The notes under the pieces: model-generated
Database searches by the model: none
Told to the model about the DNA's origin: nothing
What the model saw: the letters and a program-made list of their open reading frames with translations, nothing else
Program-made: the position numbers and the translations under genes
DNA from: an uncultured Collinsella sp.
GTDB taxonomy: Bacteria; Actinomycetota; Coriobacteriia; Coriobacteriales; Coriobacteriaceae
Direction: 5' to 3'
Assembly (NCBI GenBank): GCA_902493895.1
Contig: CABUQW010000024.1
Location: 1 to 32,086 of the forward strand
Length of the DNA stretch: 32,086 nt
Shown: positions 15,225 to 23,776 of the stretch, piece after piece
How the letters are laid out: every line of letters begins with the position of its first letter
How positions within the stretch are numbered: the stretch's first letter is position 1

Positions 15225-16187
15225 TCACGATTTTCTCAAGATGTTCGTAATCCAGAGCAAAAGCGCGGTCTGAGAATCGGCCGAACCCTTGAGCGCGAGC
15301 TCCACATCGACCGCGCCCTCGAGCGCAGCGACGAGCTCCGCCATCGAAAAGCGGCGTGCCCAGGTCAGATGATTTTTGACCTGCCAGGACTGGAGCTTGA
15401 GCGTTGCGGCCAGCTCACGACCCTGTCCGCGCGCATCGAGCGCCTTGGCGACGATTAGCTCGCGGATGCGGCCGCACAGCAATGTGTAAGTCCACACGTA
15501 GCTCTTGGCGGGCAGTAGATTGAAGAGCTCGAGCGAGCGTCGCATGTCACGGGCCGAGACCGCATTGAGAAAATCCCAGGGTTGAACCTCGGCCGTACGT
15601 ACAATCCAGCGCTCAACGTCGGCAAGCTCAATCTGGGGCGCCTCGACCATCTGGGCAAGCTTAGCCAAGTCGTTATCGAGCATGCGAGTGTTTTCACCCG
15701 AACGCGAGACGAGTTCCTCGGCGGCCGCCGTCGAAATCGACTTGCCGTGCTGCGTCGCCATCTGTTGCACGCGGCGCGGTAGTTCCCAGCGCTTGGTGCC
15801 GGAGCAATCGATCACGGCCTTCTTGTCGATCTTGGCGATCGCCTTATACAGGCGCGTGTTCTTGGCAAGCGAGTCGGCGATGATGAGGCAGACCGTTGTG
15901 GGGCTGGGACTCGCCAGATACTCAACGAGCGGCTCCGAGACCGCCTTGGCGAGCTTTGAGCAGCCGTAAAGGATTACCAGGCGAAACTCGCTGCCCATCG
16001 GAAAGGTGTTAAGCGATCCGATAATGGACTCGATATCGGGGTCCTTGGTCATGTCGCGCTCGTCGAGGTTGAACTCGACCATACCCGACTTTTCCAGACG
16101 CGCTTTCATACGCGAGACGGCGTGATCGCGCTTGACTCCGTCGGTACCGACAATCAGATATGCCGGCAGCAGACCGGTTTCGGACAT
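15225..16187 (-). CDS. holA: DNA polymerase III, delta subunit
   Basis: HolA is the clamp-loader subunit that opens the beta sliding clamp. The 320-residue protein matches the delta family in length and order: an N-terminal AAA-like region (YLIVGTDGVKRDHAVSRM), LVILYGCSKLAKAVSEPLVEYL, a middle region with TKRWELPRRVQQMA and IDLAKL-like helices, and the C-terminal collar ending LWITNILRKS. It lacks a functional Walker A, as expected for delta. The ATG at 16187 follows GGAGGGGAG. It lies 78 nt after comEC, the usual neighbour in many Gram-positive genomes. Confidence 0.9.
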   Translation of the reverse strand: MSETGLLPAYLIVGTDGVKRDHAVSRMKARLEKSGMVEFNLDERDMTKDPDIESIIGSLNTFPMGSEFRLVILYGCSKLAKAVSEPLVEYLASPSPTTVCLIIADSLAKNTRLYKAIAKIDKKAVIDCSGTKRWELPRRVQQMATQHGKSISTAAAEELVSRSGENTRMLDNDLAKLAQMVEAPQIELADVERWIVRTAEVQPWDFLNAVSARDMRRSLELFNLLPAKSYVWTYTLLCGRIRELIVAKALDARGQGRELAATLKLQSWQVKNHLTWARRFSMAELVAALEGAVDVELALKGSADSQTALLLWITNILRKS

Positions 16188-16265
16188 TGCGCTCCCCTCC
16201 CGCAGGCCTTCGTATTCGTTCCGTGCCATTCTAGCCCAGGGGCCCACCACACGCCAACGACGTCG

Positions 16266-18569
16266 TCACGATCGCTGGCATCGCATCGCAAAGCCATTCG
16301 CAGTCGGCGTGACGGTAATGTCGCCGTGTTCGATGGTGCACGTGAACACGCCGCCCGCTTCCTTAACGGCATCGATGCAGGCATCGGACGGATGGCCGTA
16401 TCGATTCCCTTCGCCCGCGCTCGCAAGGGAAAGCTCGGGCTTCAAGACGTCCAGCAACTCACCATCGACTGAAACCTTGGAGCCGTGATGCCCAAGTTTA
16501 AGCACATCGATATCCCCCACCTCATGCACGAATTCCCGTTCTTGGTCGAGCTCGGCATCGCCGGTGAGGAGTATGCGCAGGCCCTTGCCTTCCTGAACAT
16601 ATGAGAGCAGCAGGACAAGCGAGTCCTCATTTCCCTCGCCATCAACGGACTCGAATGGCCACATCACGCGGGCGCAAAATAAGCCGATATCGACCGTATC
16701 CCCACGGCGCACCTGCCGATACTCCACGCCTGGTCGGTTCAATACCCCGGCAGGAGCATCCTCCAGCGCATCCGCCGCCACGGCAATCGTTCCAACCGAA
16801 AACTGTTCGAGCACGGCAGGCAGACCACCCCAGTGATCCTCATCCCAATGCGTCACAAAGACGGCATCGATATGGTGCACGTTATTGCGAACCAACGCCG
16901 CCACCACGCGCTCGTCGAGCCCGCAGTCGACGAGTGCTACTGCGCCGCCCTGGCGGATAAGAATCGCATCGGCCTGGCCCACATCGAGCACCGTCACCGA
17001 AGGCGGAGCGAATCGATCCCAGTAGGCGTACGGAATCGCAGCCAAGAGCACCAGGCATGCAAGCCCCACCGCCATAGGACGTGCACGGGGACGCGGCCAC
17101 CAGACCAGCAGAACCGCCAGCAAACACGGCACTAGGTAAATCCACATGCTATCGGGCGGCACGCTCACGGATGCACCCGGCACGGCGGCAAACAGCTGCT
17201 CGAAGAACAGCGCGCAACGGGAGGCAATCATGGGCACAACGAGCGCCCAAGTCCGCAACGGTGCCACGAGCGAAAAGGGAACCAGCACGATCGACACGGC
17301 AAGCAGTACGCTCACCACCGGACCGATGACCGCATTTGCCAGCGGAGCAATGAGCGAGAACGTACCGAAGGCAGGAATGGTAATGGGAAGTGTCGCCAGT
17401 TGCGAGCACAGCGTGACGGAAAGCATGCTGGCAACGCCCGATGGCACACCCAGCTCGCCCAAAGCGTAGGTCGCATAGGGGCAAAAGCACAGAATGGCTA
17501 AGACGCTGGCACATGAAAGCTGAAAGCCCATCTCGAACAGCACCGTCGGCCGCAGTAGAACAAAGATGGACATGGTAACAAAGAGTGCCGAAAGGCCGTG
17601 CCGGCGACGCCCCGCGCCGTTTACGACAAGCGTCGCGAATACCATGCAGCACGCGCGCACGGCCGAGGGAGACGCGCCCGTAAAGGCAGCGTAGCCCACA
17701 AGCGTTATCGCCAGTATCGCCCGCTGAAGACCACGTGAGCACCGAGTCTTTTGCAATAAACCCTCGATTACAAACCCCACGATAGCCAAATGGCTGCCCG
17801 AGACGGCGATAAGATGCGCCGTTCCCGTCACCGAAAACCAGTCGCCCGCCGGCTGGGCGCGCAGCTCGGCCGAACGACCGCAGACGACACCGGCTATGAG
17901 CGCACGCGCCGGGTCGGTCGCAGCCGCGATGGACGCAAGCAGCCCATTTCGCAGCCGAAGCAGCGGCCCCGGAGAGCCCTCATCGACCGGCACAATCCGA
18001 ACGGCTTGAACCTTGCGCACCTCGCCTCGGAGCACGCGCGATCGTCCATACGCATCGTTCTCAAAACGCGAAACGCGACCGATAACACGCACGTGCGCCC
18101 CGACCTTGAGCTCACGGTCAAACGATAGGCGAACCGTTGCCAGGTTCTTACCGTCCGCGCGTGCCTCGCAGGTATAGGAATACACGTCGTCGTTTATGGA
18201 TGGATCACCCTGCACGACAAACTCGAGGCTGCTTGCCGCTCGACCATCGAGCGCCTTCGAGGCACTCAGCGTGCCCACAGCCCACCACACCGAGACGACC
18301 GCTCCCGCCACGAGACCGACGGACGCGGCATACAGCCACCGCTTCCAAGGGGCAAGCCGCGCACAAGATTGAGCCAGCACAACGAATACCGCCGCCGCAA
18401 CGGGAATGGCCCATAGCGGCCCGACCGCCGGAGCCCGCTCCCTCAGCAGCGCATCAGCGACCATGTTGAGCACCAAGACGCAGCTCATGCACATGCCGGC
18501 ACACAGGGCCATCGTCCACGGCATCAGGGGCCGCGGAGGCATCACGTGCTCGCGCTCGGTCGCACTCAT
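16266..18569 (-). CDS. comEC: ComEC/Rec2 DNA-uptake channel
   Basis: ComEC carries single-stranded DNA across the cytoplasmic membrane during natural transformation. The 767-residue protein has hydrophobic segments near 20-100, an OB-like soluble region near 115-200 and the multi-pass competence domain near 205-515, including SGSHLAIVG and TGASPSAVRA. A C-terminal metallo-beta-lactamase domain runs from about 523 (VTVLDVGQADAILIRQ) and carries THWDEDHWGG (His574, Asp576, Asp578, His579), the probable nuclease site. The ATG overlaps the comEA stop as ATGA, so translation is coupled. All domains appear intact. Competence itself is not shown by this window; pilus genes are elsewhere or absent. 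Confidence 0.93.
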   Translation of the reverse strand: MSATEREHVMPPRPLMPWTMALCAGMCMSCVLVLNMVADALLRERAPAVGPLWAIPVAAAVFVVLAQSCARLAPWKRWLYAASVGLVAGAVVSVWWAVGTLSASKALDGRAASSLEFVVQGDPSINDDVYSYTCEARADGKNLATVRLSFDRELKVGAHVRVIGRVSRFENDAYGRSRVLRGEVRKVQAVRIVPVDEGSPGPLLRLRNGLLASIAAATDPARALIAGVVCGRSAELRAQPAGDWFSVTGTAHLIAVSGSHLAIVGFVIEGLLQKTRCSRGLQRAILAITLVGYAAFTGASPSAVRACCMVFATLVVNGAGRRRHGLSALFVTMSIFVLLRPTVLFEMGFQLSCASVLAILCFCPYATYALGELGVPSGVASMLSVTLCSQLATLPITIPAFGTFSLIAPLANAVIGPVVSVLLAVSIVLVPFSLVAPLRTWALVVPMIASRCALFFEQLFAAVPGASVSVPPDSMWIYLVPCLLAVLLVWWPRPRARPMAVGLACLVLLAAIPYAYWDRFAPPSVTVLDVGQADAILIRQGGAVALVDCGLDERVVAALVRNNVHHIDAVFVTHWDEDHWGGLPAVLEQFSVGTIAVAADALEDAPAGVLNRPGVEYRQVRRGDTVDIGLFCARVMWPFESVDGEGNEDSLVLLLSYVQEGKGLRILLTGDAELDQEREFVHEVGDIDVLKLGHHGSKVSVDGELLDVLKPELSLASAGEGNRYGHPSDACIDAVKEAGGVFTCTIEHGDITVTPTANGFAMRCQRS

Positions 18570-19279
18570 ACGCAGATGCAATCTTTGATTTTGGCAAGCT
18601 TCTTCTCGCCGATTCCCGACACACGCATCAGATCGTCAACCGAAGAAAAAGCACCGTTCTTTGTCCGCTCATCGATAATCGACTGGGCCATAGAGGGGCC
18701 GATGCCCGAAAGCGTCTGCAGCTCTTCTGCGCTTGCCGTATTGATGTTTACTAGGCCTGTTGCGCCACCCGCGCCCGATGATGCGGAAACCCCACCATCA
18801 ACACCGGCTTCCGCAATGGACGCCTGCTGCTCCCCTACCGTTGGAACATGGATTTTTTGTCCATCAGTGACCTTAGATGCCCGATTGAGCCCCGTAACGT
18901 CTGCCTCGGGCGCCAGCCCGCCGGCGGCATCAATCGCCTGAGCCACCCGCGCGCCGTCCTTGAGACGATATACGCCGGGCGACACAACGGCGCCATCAAC
19001 ATCGACATAGACCTCTACCGCAGCAGACGCCTTAGGCGAAGAGCCTTCGGATGTCTTTCCACTCGAAGCATCGCCGGATCCCGGCTCCACCAACGAGCCC
19101 GAACCATCAGTCCGCTCAAAAGACACGCCGCTGGCACCGCCGCCAAGGTTCGCCATCGCCAAGCCGCTCGCCATCGCAATGACAACCAGTATCGCCATCA
19201 CCACTGCCTTATGACCGAGCAGCTTGTCCGCCAAGCGGTCCATCCGTTTGACCCGTTCGTGTTGTTCGCGCTGCGCCAT
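18566..19279 (-). CDS. comEA: ComEA DNA receptor
   Basis: ComEA binds double-stranded DNA outside the membrane and hands it to ComEC. The 237-residue protein has a short basic N-terminus, one membrane anchor near 23-45 (VVMAILVVIAMASGLAMA), a Ser/Gly-rich linker and an SLBB domain (VEVYVDVDGAVVSPGVYRL). It ends with two helix-hairpin-helix motifs: VNINTASAEELQTLSGIGPS and DLMRVSGIGEKKLAKI. The ATG at 19279 follows GGGAGG at seven nucleotides; an in-frame start 90 nt upstream lacks a ribosome site. It heads comEA-comEC-holA. Confidence 0.93.
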   Translation of the reverse strand: MAQREQHERVKRMDRLADKLLGHKAVVMAILVVIAMASGLAMANLGGGASGVSFERTDGSGSLVEPGSGDASSGKTSEGSSPKASAAVEVYVDVDGAVVSPGVYRLKDGARVAQAIDAAGGLAPEADVTGLNRASKVTDGQKIHVPTVGEQQASIAEAGVDGGVSASSGAGGATGLVNINTASAEELQTLSGIGPSMAQSIIDERTKNGAFSSVDDLMRVSGIGEKKLAKIKDCICV

Positions 19280-19449
19280 AGCAAAACCTCCCAACAACAT
19301 CGTGTCAGGAAAAGAGCCCTGCAACAGGCACGCTCCAAAACCGGTTTTAGCGGTCAAACCAAAAACCAACCAAAACCTTGCACAAATCTGTCCATTTATT
19401 CAGGCACACGTCAGCAAATGAGCACTTAGTCGCAAAATGCCCAGATAGC
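19280..19449. other. Intergenic region between thiI terminator and comEA
   Basis: No gene is evident. A perfect 12-bp palindrome AAAACCGGTTTT (19337-19348) lies about 58 nt before the comEA start and could be an operator. Runs of GGTTTTTGG-type sequence precede it. I could not place a convincing promoter. Confidence 0.35.
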
Positions 19450-19482
19450 AAAAGACCGACGATGCAAGCGCATCGTCGGTCT
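19450..19482 (-). terminator. Intrinsic terminator of mihF-gmk-rpoZ-thiI
   Basis: On the minus strand a 13-bp perfect stem AGACCGACGATGC / GCATCGTCGGTCT with a tetraloop ends in TTTT. It lies 10 nt past the thiI stop. Confidence 0.85.
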
Positions 19483-19492
19483 ATGCACAAAT

Positions 19493-20737
19493 TTACTCGT
19501 GATCTTGGTAAATCTCACGCGGAGCAAGCTCCGAATGTTTACGTTTTAAGGTCTTAGGGGCCTTATACGTGTTGCTCTCGAAGTCGATGTACTCGGTCTG
19601 CTTGAGCAGGCGCTCGATCATCTCCTCGTGATCGAACAGCTCCCAGGCCTCATGCACGGCATCGAGTTTAGCGTGCGTCTCGGGACGGCGCGGCATAAAC
19701 AGCGTGCAGCAGTCGGGAGCGGCCTCAGTCGAGATATCGAACGTACCGATCTCCTCGGCGCGCGCGATGATCTCCTGCTTGTCCGAACCGATGAGAGGAC
19801 GGAACACGGGGATCTTCACGGCCTCGTTGACGGCCATGATGTTCTCAAGCGTTTGGGAGGCAACCTGCCCAAGCGATTCACCCGTAACGATGGCGTTGGC
19901 GCCCTCGATGTGTGCAATGCGCTCGGCAACCGAATACATAATGCGGCGATACATGATCACGCGCAGGTTGCTGGGACAGGTGACCGAAATCTCACGCTGA
20001 CAGTCGCCAAACGGCACAACGTACAGGCGGCCGATCTGGACACCCGGCTCAAGCGCACGGATGATGTCCTGCACCAAATACTCGCTCGTATCGGGCGTCT
20101 GCGGACGACCGGAGAAATGTACCGGCACGCACACCGCACCGCGACGCGCGAGCATCCAAGTCGCCACCGGAGAATCGATACCCGACGACAGCAGCGTCAC
20201 GACCTTGCCGGCAGAACCCACCGGCAGACCGCCCACGCCGCGCTCGGAGCGCGCGTACACATAAACGCTACCCTGAACCACAAGTACATGCACCATGGCA
20301 TCGGGGTCGTGCATTTGAACCTTTTTATCGGGGAAGGCCTCGCACAGCACCTCGCCCACCTGACGATTGATATCAATCGAGGTGAGCTCATAGTCAGTAT
20401 TGGAGCGCTTGGCGTGCACCTTAAACGAATCGAAAGGACCAAACTCGCGCAGCGCCTTGACGGCGGCGGCACAGTACTCCTGCGGGTCGCGGTTAGTGTG
20501 ATACGCCAAAGACACACGAGCAACGCCGGGAACGGTGCGAATGACACGCGCCGCCTCATCGGCCTGATGCTCGTTAAAGGTCACGAGGATATAACCGGAA
20601 ATTCGAGACACGGCATTCACGGAAAAGGCGGCCAAGGCCGCCTTGATGTTATCCATGAGGATATGCTCAAAATGTGCGCGGTTCTTGCCCTTCAGTCCAA
20701 CCTCGTGATAGTGGACCAGACAGACGCGAGCTGCCAT
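19493..20737 (-). CDS. thiI: tRNA 4-thiouridine synthase ThiI
   Basis: ThiI adenylates and thiolates U8 of tRNA and, in some bacteria, supplies sulfur for thiamine thiazole. The 414-residue protein has the N-terminal YHEVGLKGKNR motif, a THUMP domain near 60-165 and the PP-loop ATPase domain. The PP-loop reads SSGIDS (184-189) instead of the commoner SGGxDS; the rest of the motif (DSPVATWML) is standard. No rhodanese domain is present, as in B. subtilis, so a separate cysteine desulfurase is expected. The ATG directly abuts the rpoZ stop (no gap), an uncommon neighbour for thiI. Confidence 0.92.
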   Translation of the reverse strand: MAARVCLVHYHEVGLKGKNRAHFEHILMDNIKAALAAFSVNAVSRISGYILVTFNEHQADEAARVIRTVPGVARVSLAYHTNRDPQEYCAAAVKALREFGPFDSFKVHAKRSNTDYELTSIDINRQVGEVLCEAFPDKKVQMHDPDAMVHVLVVQGSVYVYARSERGVGGLPVGSAGKVVTLLSSGIDSPVATWMLARRGAVCVPVHFSGRPQTPDTSEYLVQDIIRALEPGVQIGRLYVVPFGDCQREISVTCPSNLRVIMYRRIMYSVAERIAHIEGANAIVTGESLGQVASQTLENIMAVNEAVKIPVFRPLIGSDKQEIIARAEEIGTFDISTEAAPDCCTLFMPRRPETHAKLDAVHEAWELFDHEEMIERLLKQTEYIDFESNTYKAPKTLKRKHSELAPREIYQDHE

Positions 20738-21019
20738 TTAGGCTTCAGCAACCTTGTGGCCGAGCGCCTTCTCGTAACGGGCCTCGTCGTAAGAGATGTC
20801 GCCATCGACAATCTCGTCCATAGCCATCGAGATGGTATCGGCACCGGAAAGCCCGATGGTGATGTCATCGACATCCTGGACGGCAAGCACGCGGTTGTGC
20901 TGGCCACGCAGCATGCTATTGATGTCGCAGGCGCGCTTGGAGGCAAGCGAAGCGAGCAGGAAGCGGTTGTGATCGGTCTTCTCCAGAAGATCGTCAATGC
21001 AAGGCTTTACAACGGACAC
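20738..21019 (-). CDS. rpoZ: RNA polymerase omega subunit (GTG start)
   Basis: Omega is the small subunit that helps assemble beta-prime into RNA polymerase. The 93-residue product has the family core: IDDLLEKTDHNRFLLASLAS, KRACDINSMLRG (usual form KRARQIN) and a tail with YEKALGHKVAEA. The start is GTG, with AAAGGATCTGAGG upstream. It follows gmk by five nucleotides; gmk-rpoZ linkage is widespread. Confidence 0.9.
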   Translation of the reverse strand: MSVVKPCIDDLLEKTDHNRFLLASLASKRACDINSMLRGQHNRVLAVQDVDDITIGLSGADTISMAMDEIVDGDISYDEARYEKALGHKVAEA

Positions 21020-21024
21020 GGACC

Positions 21025-21594
21025 TCAGATCCTTTCATGCATATCGAGAACGCGAACGAGCTCATCGGTCGCGCGGTCGAGATCGTCATTTACCACGACG
21101 TCGTCGTAGCGGTCGGCAAGGGCAAGCTCATCGGCGGCGTTTGCCATACGCAGCTCAATCGTCTCGGGCGTCTCGGTACCGCGACCGACTAGACGCTCGC
21201 GGAGTACCTCAAGCGAAGGCGGCTTGATAAAGATCAGCACGGCCTCGGGGAAACGCTCCTTCACCTGCAGGGCACCCTGGACATCGATCTCCAAGATGAG
21301 AGACGAACCAGAGGCGAGCTTGGACTGAACCTCGCTCACCAACGTGCCGTAGCAGTTACCGTGGACCTCGGCCCACTCAACAAACTCACCGTTTGCCACG
21401 CGGCGGTCGAACTCCTCACGCGTCAGGAAAAAGTAATTGACGCCGTCGACCTCACCTTTGCGTGGTGCTCGCGTGGTAGCCGAAACCGTCAGGCCCAGGT
21501 TCGAGCGGAGCTCGCGCACACGAGTGACGAGCGTGCCCTTGCCTGCGCCTGACGGTCCAGAAATCACAAAGAGCTTGGAATCCTGAGCGCCCAC
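21025..21594 (-). CDS. gmk: Guanylate kinase (GTG start)
   Basis: This enzyme phosphorylates GMP to GDP with ATP. The 189-residue protein has the P-loop GPSGAGKGT (13-21), TTRAPRKGEVDGVNYFF and EWAEVHGNCYGT for GMP binding, and RGTETPETIELRM in the lid region. The start is GTG directly after the mihF TAA with no gap, so translation is probably coupled. Confidence 0.95.
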   Translation of the reverse strand: MGAQDSKLFVISGPSGAGKGTLVTRVRELRSNLGLTVSATTRAPRKGEVDGVNYFFLTREEFDRRVANGEFVEWAEVHGNCYGTLVSEVQSKLASGSSLILEIDVQGALQVKERFPEAVLIFIKPPSLEVLRERLVGRGTETPETIELRMANAADELALADRYDDVVVNDDLDRATDELVRVLDMHERI

Positions 21595-21903
21595 TTATTT
21601 GGTCAGCTGCTCGAGGAGCTGCTCGCGCTGACGGACGCCGAGGCCCTGGACGCGACGGGTAGCGGAGATACCGAGCTCCTCCATGATCTTGGCGGCCTTG
21701 GCCTTGCCATAACCAGGAAGAGACTCGATGAGGGTGGAAACCTTCATGCGGGAAGCGATGGGGTCATCGGAGTTGAGCACAGACTCGAGGGACTTCTCGC
21801 CCTTCTTGATCTGCTCGCGAAGCTCAGCGCGGGCGTGACGTGCGGCAGCAGCCTTCTCAAGAGCCTGCTTGCGCTGCTCATCGGTAAGCTGAGGGAGTGC
21901 CAT
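21595..21903 (-). CDS. mihF: Actinobacterial integration host factor MihF
   Basis: This small nucleoid protein binds and bends DNA and is unrelated to the HU/IHF fold. The 102-residue product ends in a helix-two-turn-helix core, STLIESLPGYGKAKAAKIME, followed by LGISATRRVQGLGVRQRE, characteristic of the family. The N-terminal helix MALPQLTDEQRKQALEKAAA is also typical. The ATG at 21903 follows GGAGG. Its position ahead of gmk is a hallmark of actinobacteria and supports the lineage call. Confidence 0.92.
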   Translation of the reverse strand: MALPQLTDEQRKQALEKAAAARHARAELREQIKKGEKSLESVLNSDDPIASRMKVSTLIESLPGYGKAKAAKIMEELGISATRRVQGLGVRQREQLLEQLTK

Positions 21904-21947
21904 TCGTACCTCCAAAAAGTTGGGTTATATCTGATTCAATAATTGGC

Positions 21948-21956
21948 ATTTTAGCA
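21948..21956 (-). promoter_or_regulatory. Extended -10 promoter of mihF
   Basis: On the minus strand GTGCTAAAAT gives an extended -10 (TGC-TAAAAT). The -35 is not clear. It would start a leader of about 38 nt before mihF and drive mihF-gmk-rpoZ-thiI. Confidence 0.5.
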
Positions 21957-22040
21957 CGTAGAACGTACAAAATGCCCAATCGCGGCTCCATAGGTTAGAC
22001 GATACCCGCAAAAAGTGCAATATACTGCGCCCAAAGTTAA

Positions 22041-22096
22041 GCCCCTGACCTGCGATTCCACACAAAGGATGGGAAAGTTTACGCAGGCACAGGGGC
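22041..22096. terminator. Long hairpin after pyrF, possible pyr-operon terminator
   Basis: GCCCCTG then CCTGCG (22041-22054) pair with CGCAGG and CAGGGGC (22082-22096) around a 27-nt loop. On the minus strand it is followed by TTAACTTT, a poor U-tract; on the plus strand by TATTTTG. A plus-strand TATACT lies just before it, so a small RNA on the plus strand is an alternative. Confidence 0.45.
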
Positions 22097-22142
22097 TATT
22101 TTGTGCTAATGAGACCCAAAAGTGGTGACTTAGGGGAATCTT

Positions 22143-22859
22143 TTAGGCGACGTTTTCGACCAGCTCAGCGACAATAGCGTCAAAGGCGGCAACCGGATCG
22201 TCGGCGCCGGTGATGGGACGGCCCACCACAATGTGGCTTGCGCCACGCTCGATAGCCTGGGAAGGCGTCGCCACGCGGGACTGGTCACCAAGGGCGGCAC
22301 CCACCGGACGCACACCCGGAGTCACGATGAGGGCATCGGGGCCCAGCAGCTCACGCATGTCGTGAGCCTCCATCGGCGAGCACACGATACCGTCGATGCC
22401 GTTGGCCTGAGCAAGCTTTGCCAGGCGGGCGGCCTCCTCGGCCACGGGCGACTCGACGCCGATCTCGCTCAAGGCATCCTGGTTCATGCTCGTGAGCACG
22501 GTGATGGCGACGAGCTTGGCGCGGTCCTCGCGCGCCTCCTCGGCGCCCTCGCGGCAGGCAGCGAGCATGGCGCCCGAACCCAAGCCGTGGACCGAAAGCA
22601 GATCGGCACCGGCAAGCGAGGCCGAGCGGGCGGCACCGCGAACCTGATGCGGAATATCATGGAACTTAAGGTCAAGGAAGACCTTAAAGCCCAGGTCCTT
22701 AAAGGTCTTGACGATCTCGGGGCCCTCAGCGTAATAGAGCGTCATGCCGACCTTGAGCCAAGCGGCATGACCAGAAAGCTCGTGGGCGAGCTCGAGCGCA
22801 CGCTCACGATCGCAGTCGAGGGCGACGATCACGCGGTCGCGGGCATCGGTCTCTAGCAT
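22143..22859 (-). CDS. pyrF: Orotidine 5'-phosphate decarboxylase
   Basis: PyrF catalyses the last step of UMP synthesis, decarboxylating OMP. The 238-residue TIM-barrel protein has the catalytic charged network in FLDLKFHDIPHQV (Asp63, Lys65, Asp68) and the phosphate-binding GVRPVG and ASHIVVGRPIT near the C-terminus. The ATG overlaps the pyrD stop by seven nucleotides. It is the last gene of the pyr operon. Confidence 0.95.
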   Translation of the reverse strand: MLETDARDRVIVALDCDRERALELAHELSGHAAWLKVGMTLYYAEGPEIVKTFKDLGFKVFLDLKFHDIPHQVRGAARSASLAGADLLSVHGLGSGAMLAACREGAEEAREDRAKLVAITVLTSMNQDALSEIGVESPVAEEAARLAKLAQANGIDGIVCSPMEAHDMRELLGPDALIVTPGVRPVGAALGDQSRVATPSQAIERGASHIVVGRPITGADDPVAAFDAIVAELVENVA

Positions 22860-23776
22860 TCGAAAGCACCTACCAGTTCATTGATGTCCTTCACGCCCTG
22901 AGACTCGGCCCAGGCCTCGAGCTCGCGCGCGATCTTGAGCGAAGCACACGGATCGACGAAGTTGGCCATGCCGACCGACACGCAGGTAGCGCCAGCCAGG
23001 ATAAACTCGGCCGCATCCTCGCCCGTCATGACGCCGCCGACACCGTTGATGGGGATATCGACGGCCTGAGCGACCTCCCAGACCATGCGAACGGCGATGT
23101 GGTGGCACAGCGGGCCCGAAAGGCCGCCCTTGGGCTTGGCCACGCGGGACTTGCGGGTATGGACGTCGATGGCCATGCCCTGGATGGAGTTGATGACTGA
23201 AAGGCCGTCGGCACCGGCAGCCTCGAGGGCCTTGGCGATCTCGGCGACGTTGACCGGAGCCATCTTTACGAACAGCGGCTTATCGGTCACCTTGCGGCAG
23301 GCAGCCATAACGGAAGAGGCGCCCTCGGGCGTGGAGCCCATGGCGGCACCGCCGGCGGCGATATTAGGGCAGCTCACGTTGATCTCGTAGCCGGCAGCCC
23401 AGGGGCACAGCTCGACATACATCTCGAGCGCGCGGACAAACTCGTCAACGGAGTGGCCGGCAACCTGACAGATGACCTGGCAGCCGTCCTTGGACAGCTG
23501 TTCGAGCCACGGACCGGACTCGCGGGCAAAGGCGGCCACGCCGGGGTTCTGAAGGCCCACGGAGTTGATCATACCGCCGGGAATTTCGGCCATGCGGGGC
23601 GCGGGGTTGCCGGGCCAGGGCTCGGCAGCGCAACCCTTGGTGGTGATGGCGCCCAGCTGCGAAACATCGAAGAAGTTCTGGAACTGCCAACCGTAGCCAA
23701 AGGTACCGGCTGCGGTGTTGATGGGGTTCTGCATCTTGACGCCGCCGAAATCGACGGCCATGTTCACGGTACCCAC
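22853..23776 (-). CDS. pyrD: Dihydroorotate dehydrogenase, class 1B catalytic subunit
   Basis: This FMN enzyme oxidises dihydroorotate to orotate and passes electrons to PyrK and NAD. From the chosen GTG at 23776 it has 307 residues. The class 1 signatures are PINTAAGTFGYG at the N-terminus, EINVSCPN (catalytic cysteine), KPLFVKMAPV and INGVGGVMTGEDA for FMN. The GTG shares one base with the pyrK stop (TAGTG) and has AAGGTGG upstream. Downstream alternatives are GTG at 23767 and ATG at 23763; the true start is uncertain by up to five codons. Confidence 0.93.
   Translation of the reverse strand: MGTVNMAVDFGGVKMQNPINTAAGTFGYGWQFQNFFDVSQLGAITTKGCAAEPWPGNPAPRMAEIPGGMINSVGLQNPGVAAFARESGPWLEQLSKDGCQVICQVAGHSVDEFVRALEMYVELCPWAAGYEINVSCPNIAAGGAAMGSTPEGASSVMAACRKVTDKPLFVKMAPVNVAEIAKALEAAGADGLSVINSIQGMAIDVHTRKSRVAKPKGGLSGPLCHHIAVRMVWEVAQAVDIPINGVGGVMTGEDAAEFILAGATCVSVGMANFVDPCASLKIARELEAWAESQGVKDINELVGAFEC

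Noticed and set aside
16266..19279. comEA-comEC as a new transport system
   Set aside because: Domain order and motifs match the known natural-competence proteins.
22021..22110. SRP RNA or 6S RNA
   Set aside because: The region lacks the conserved SRP apical motif and is too short for a 6S-type rod.
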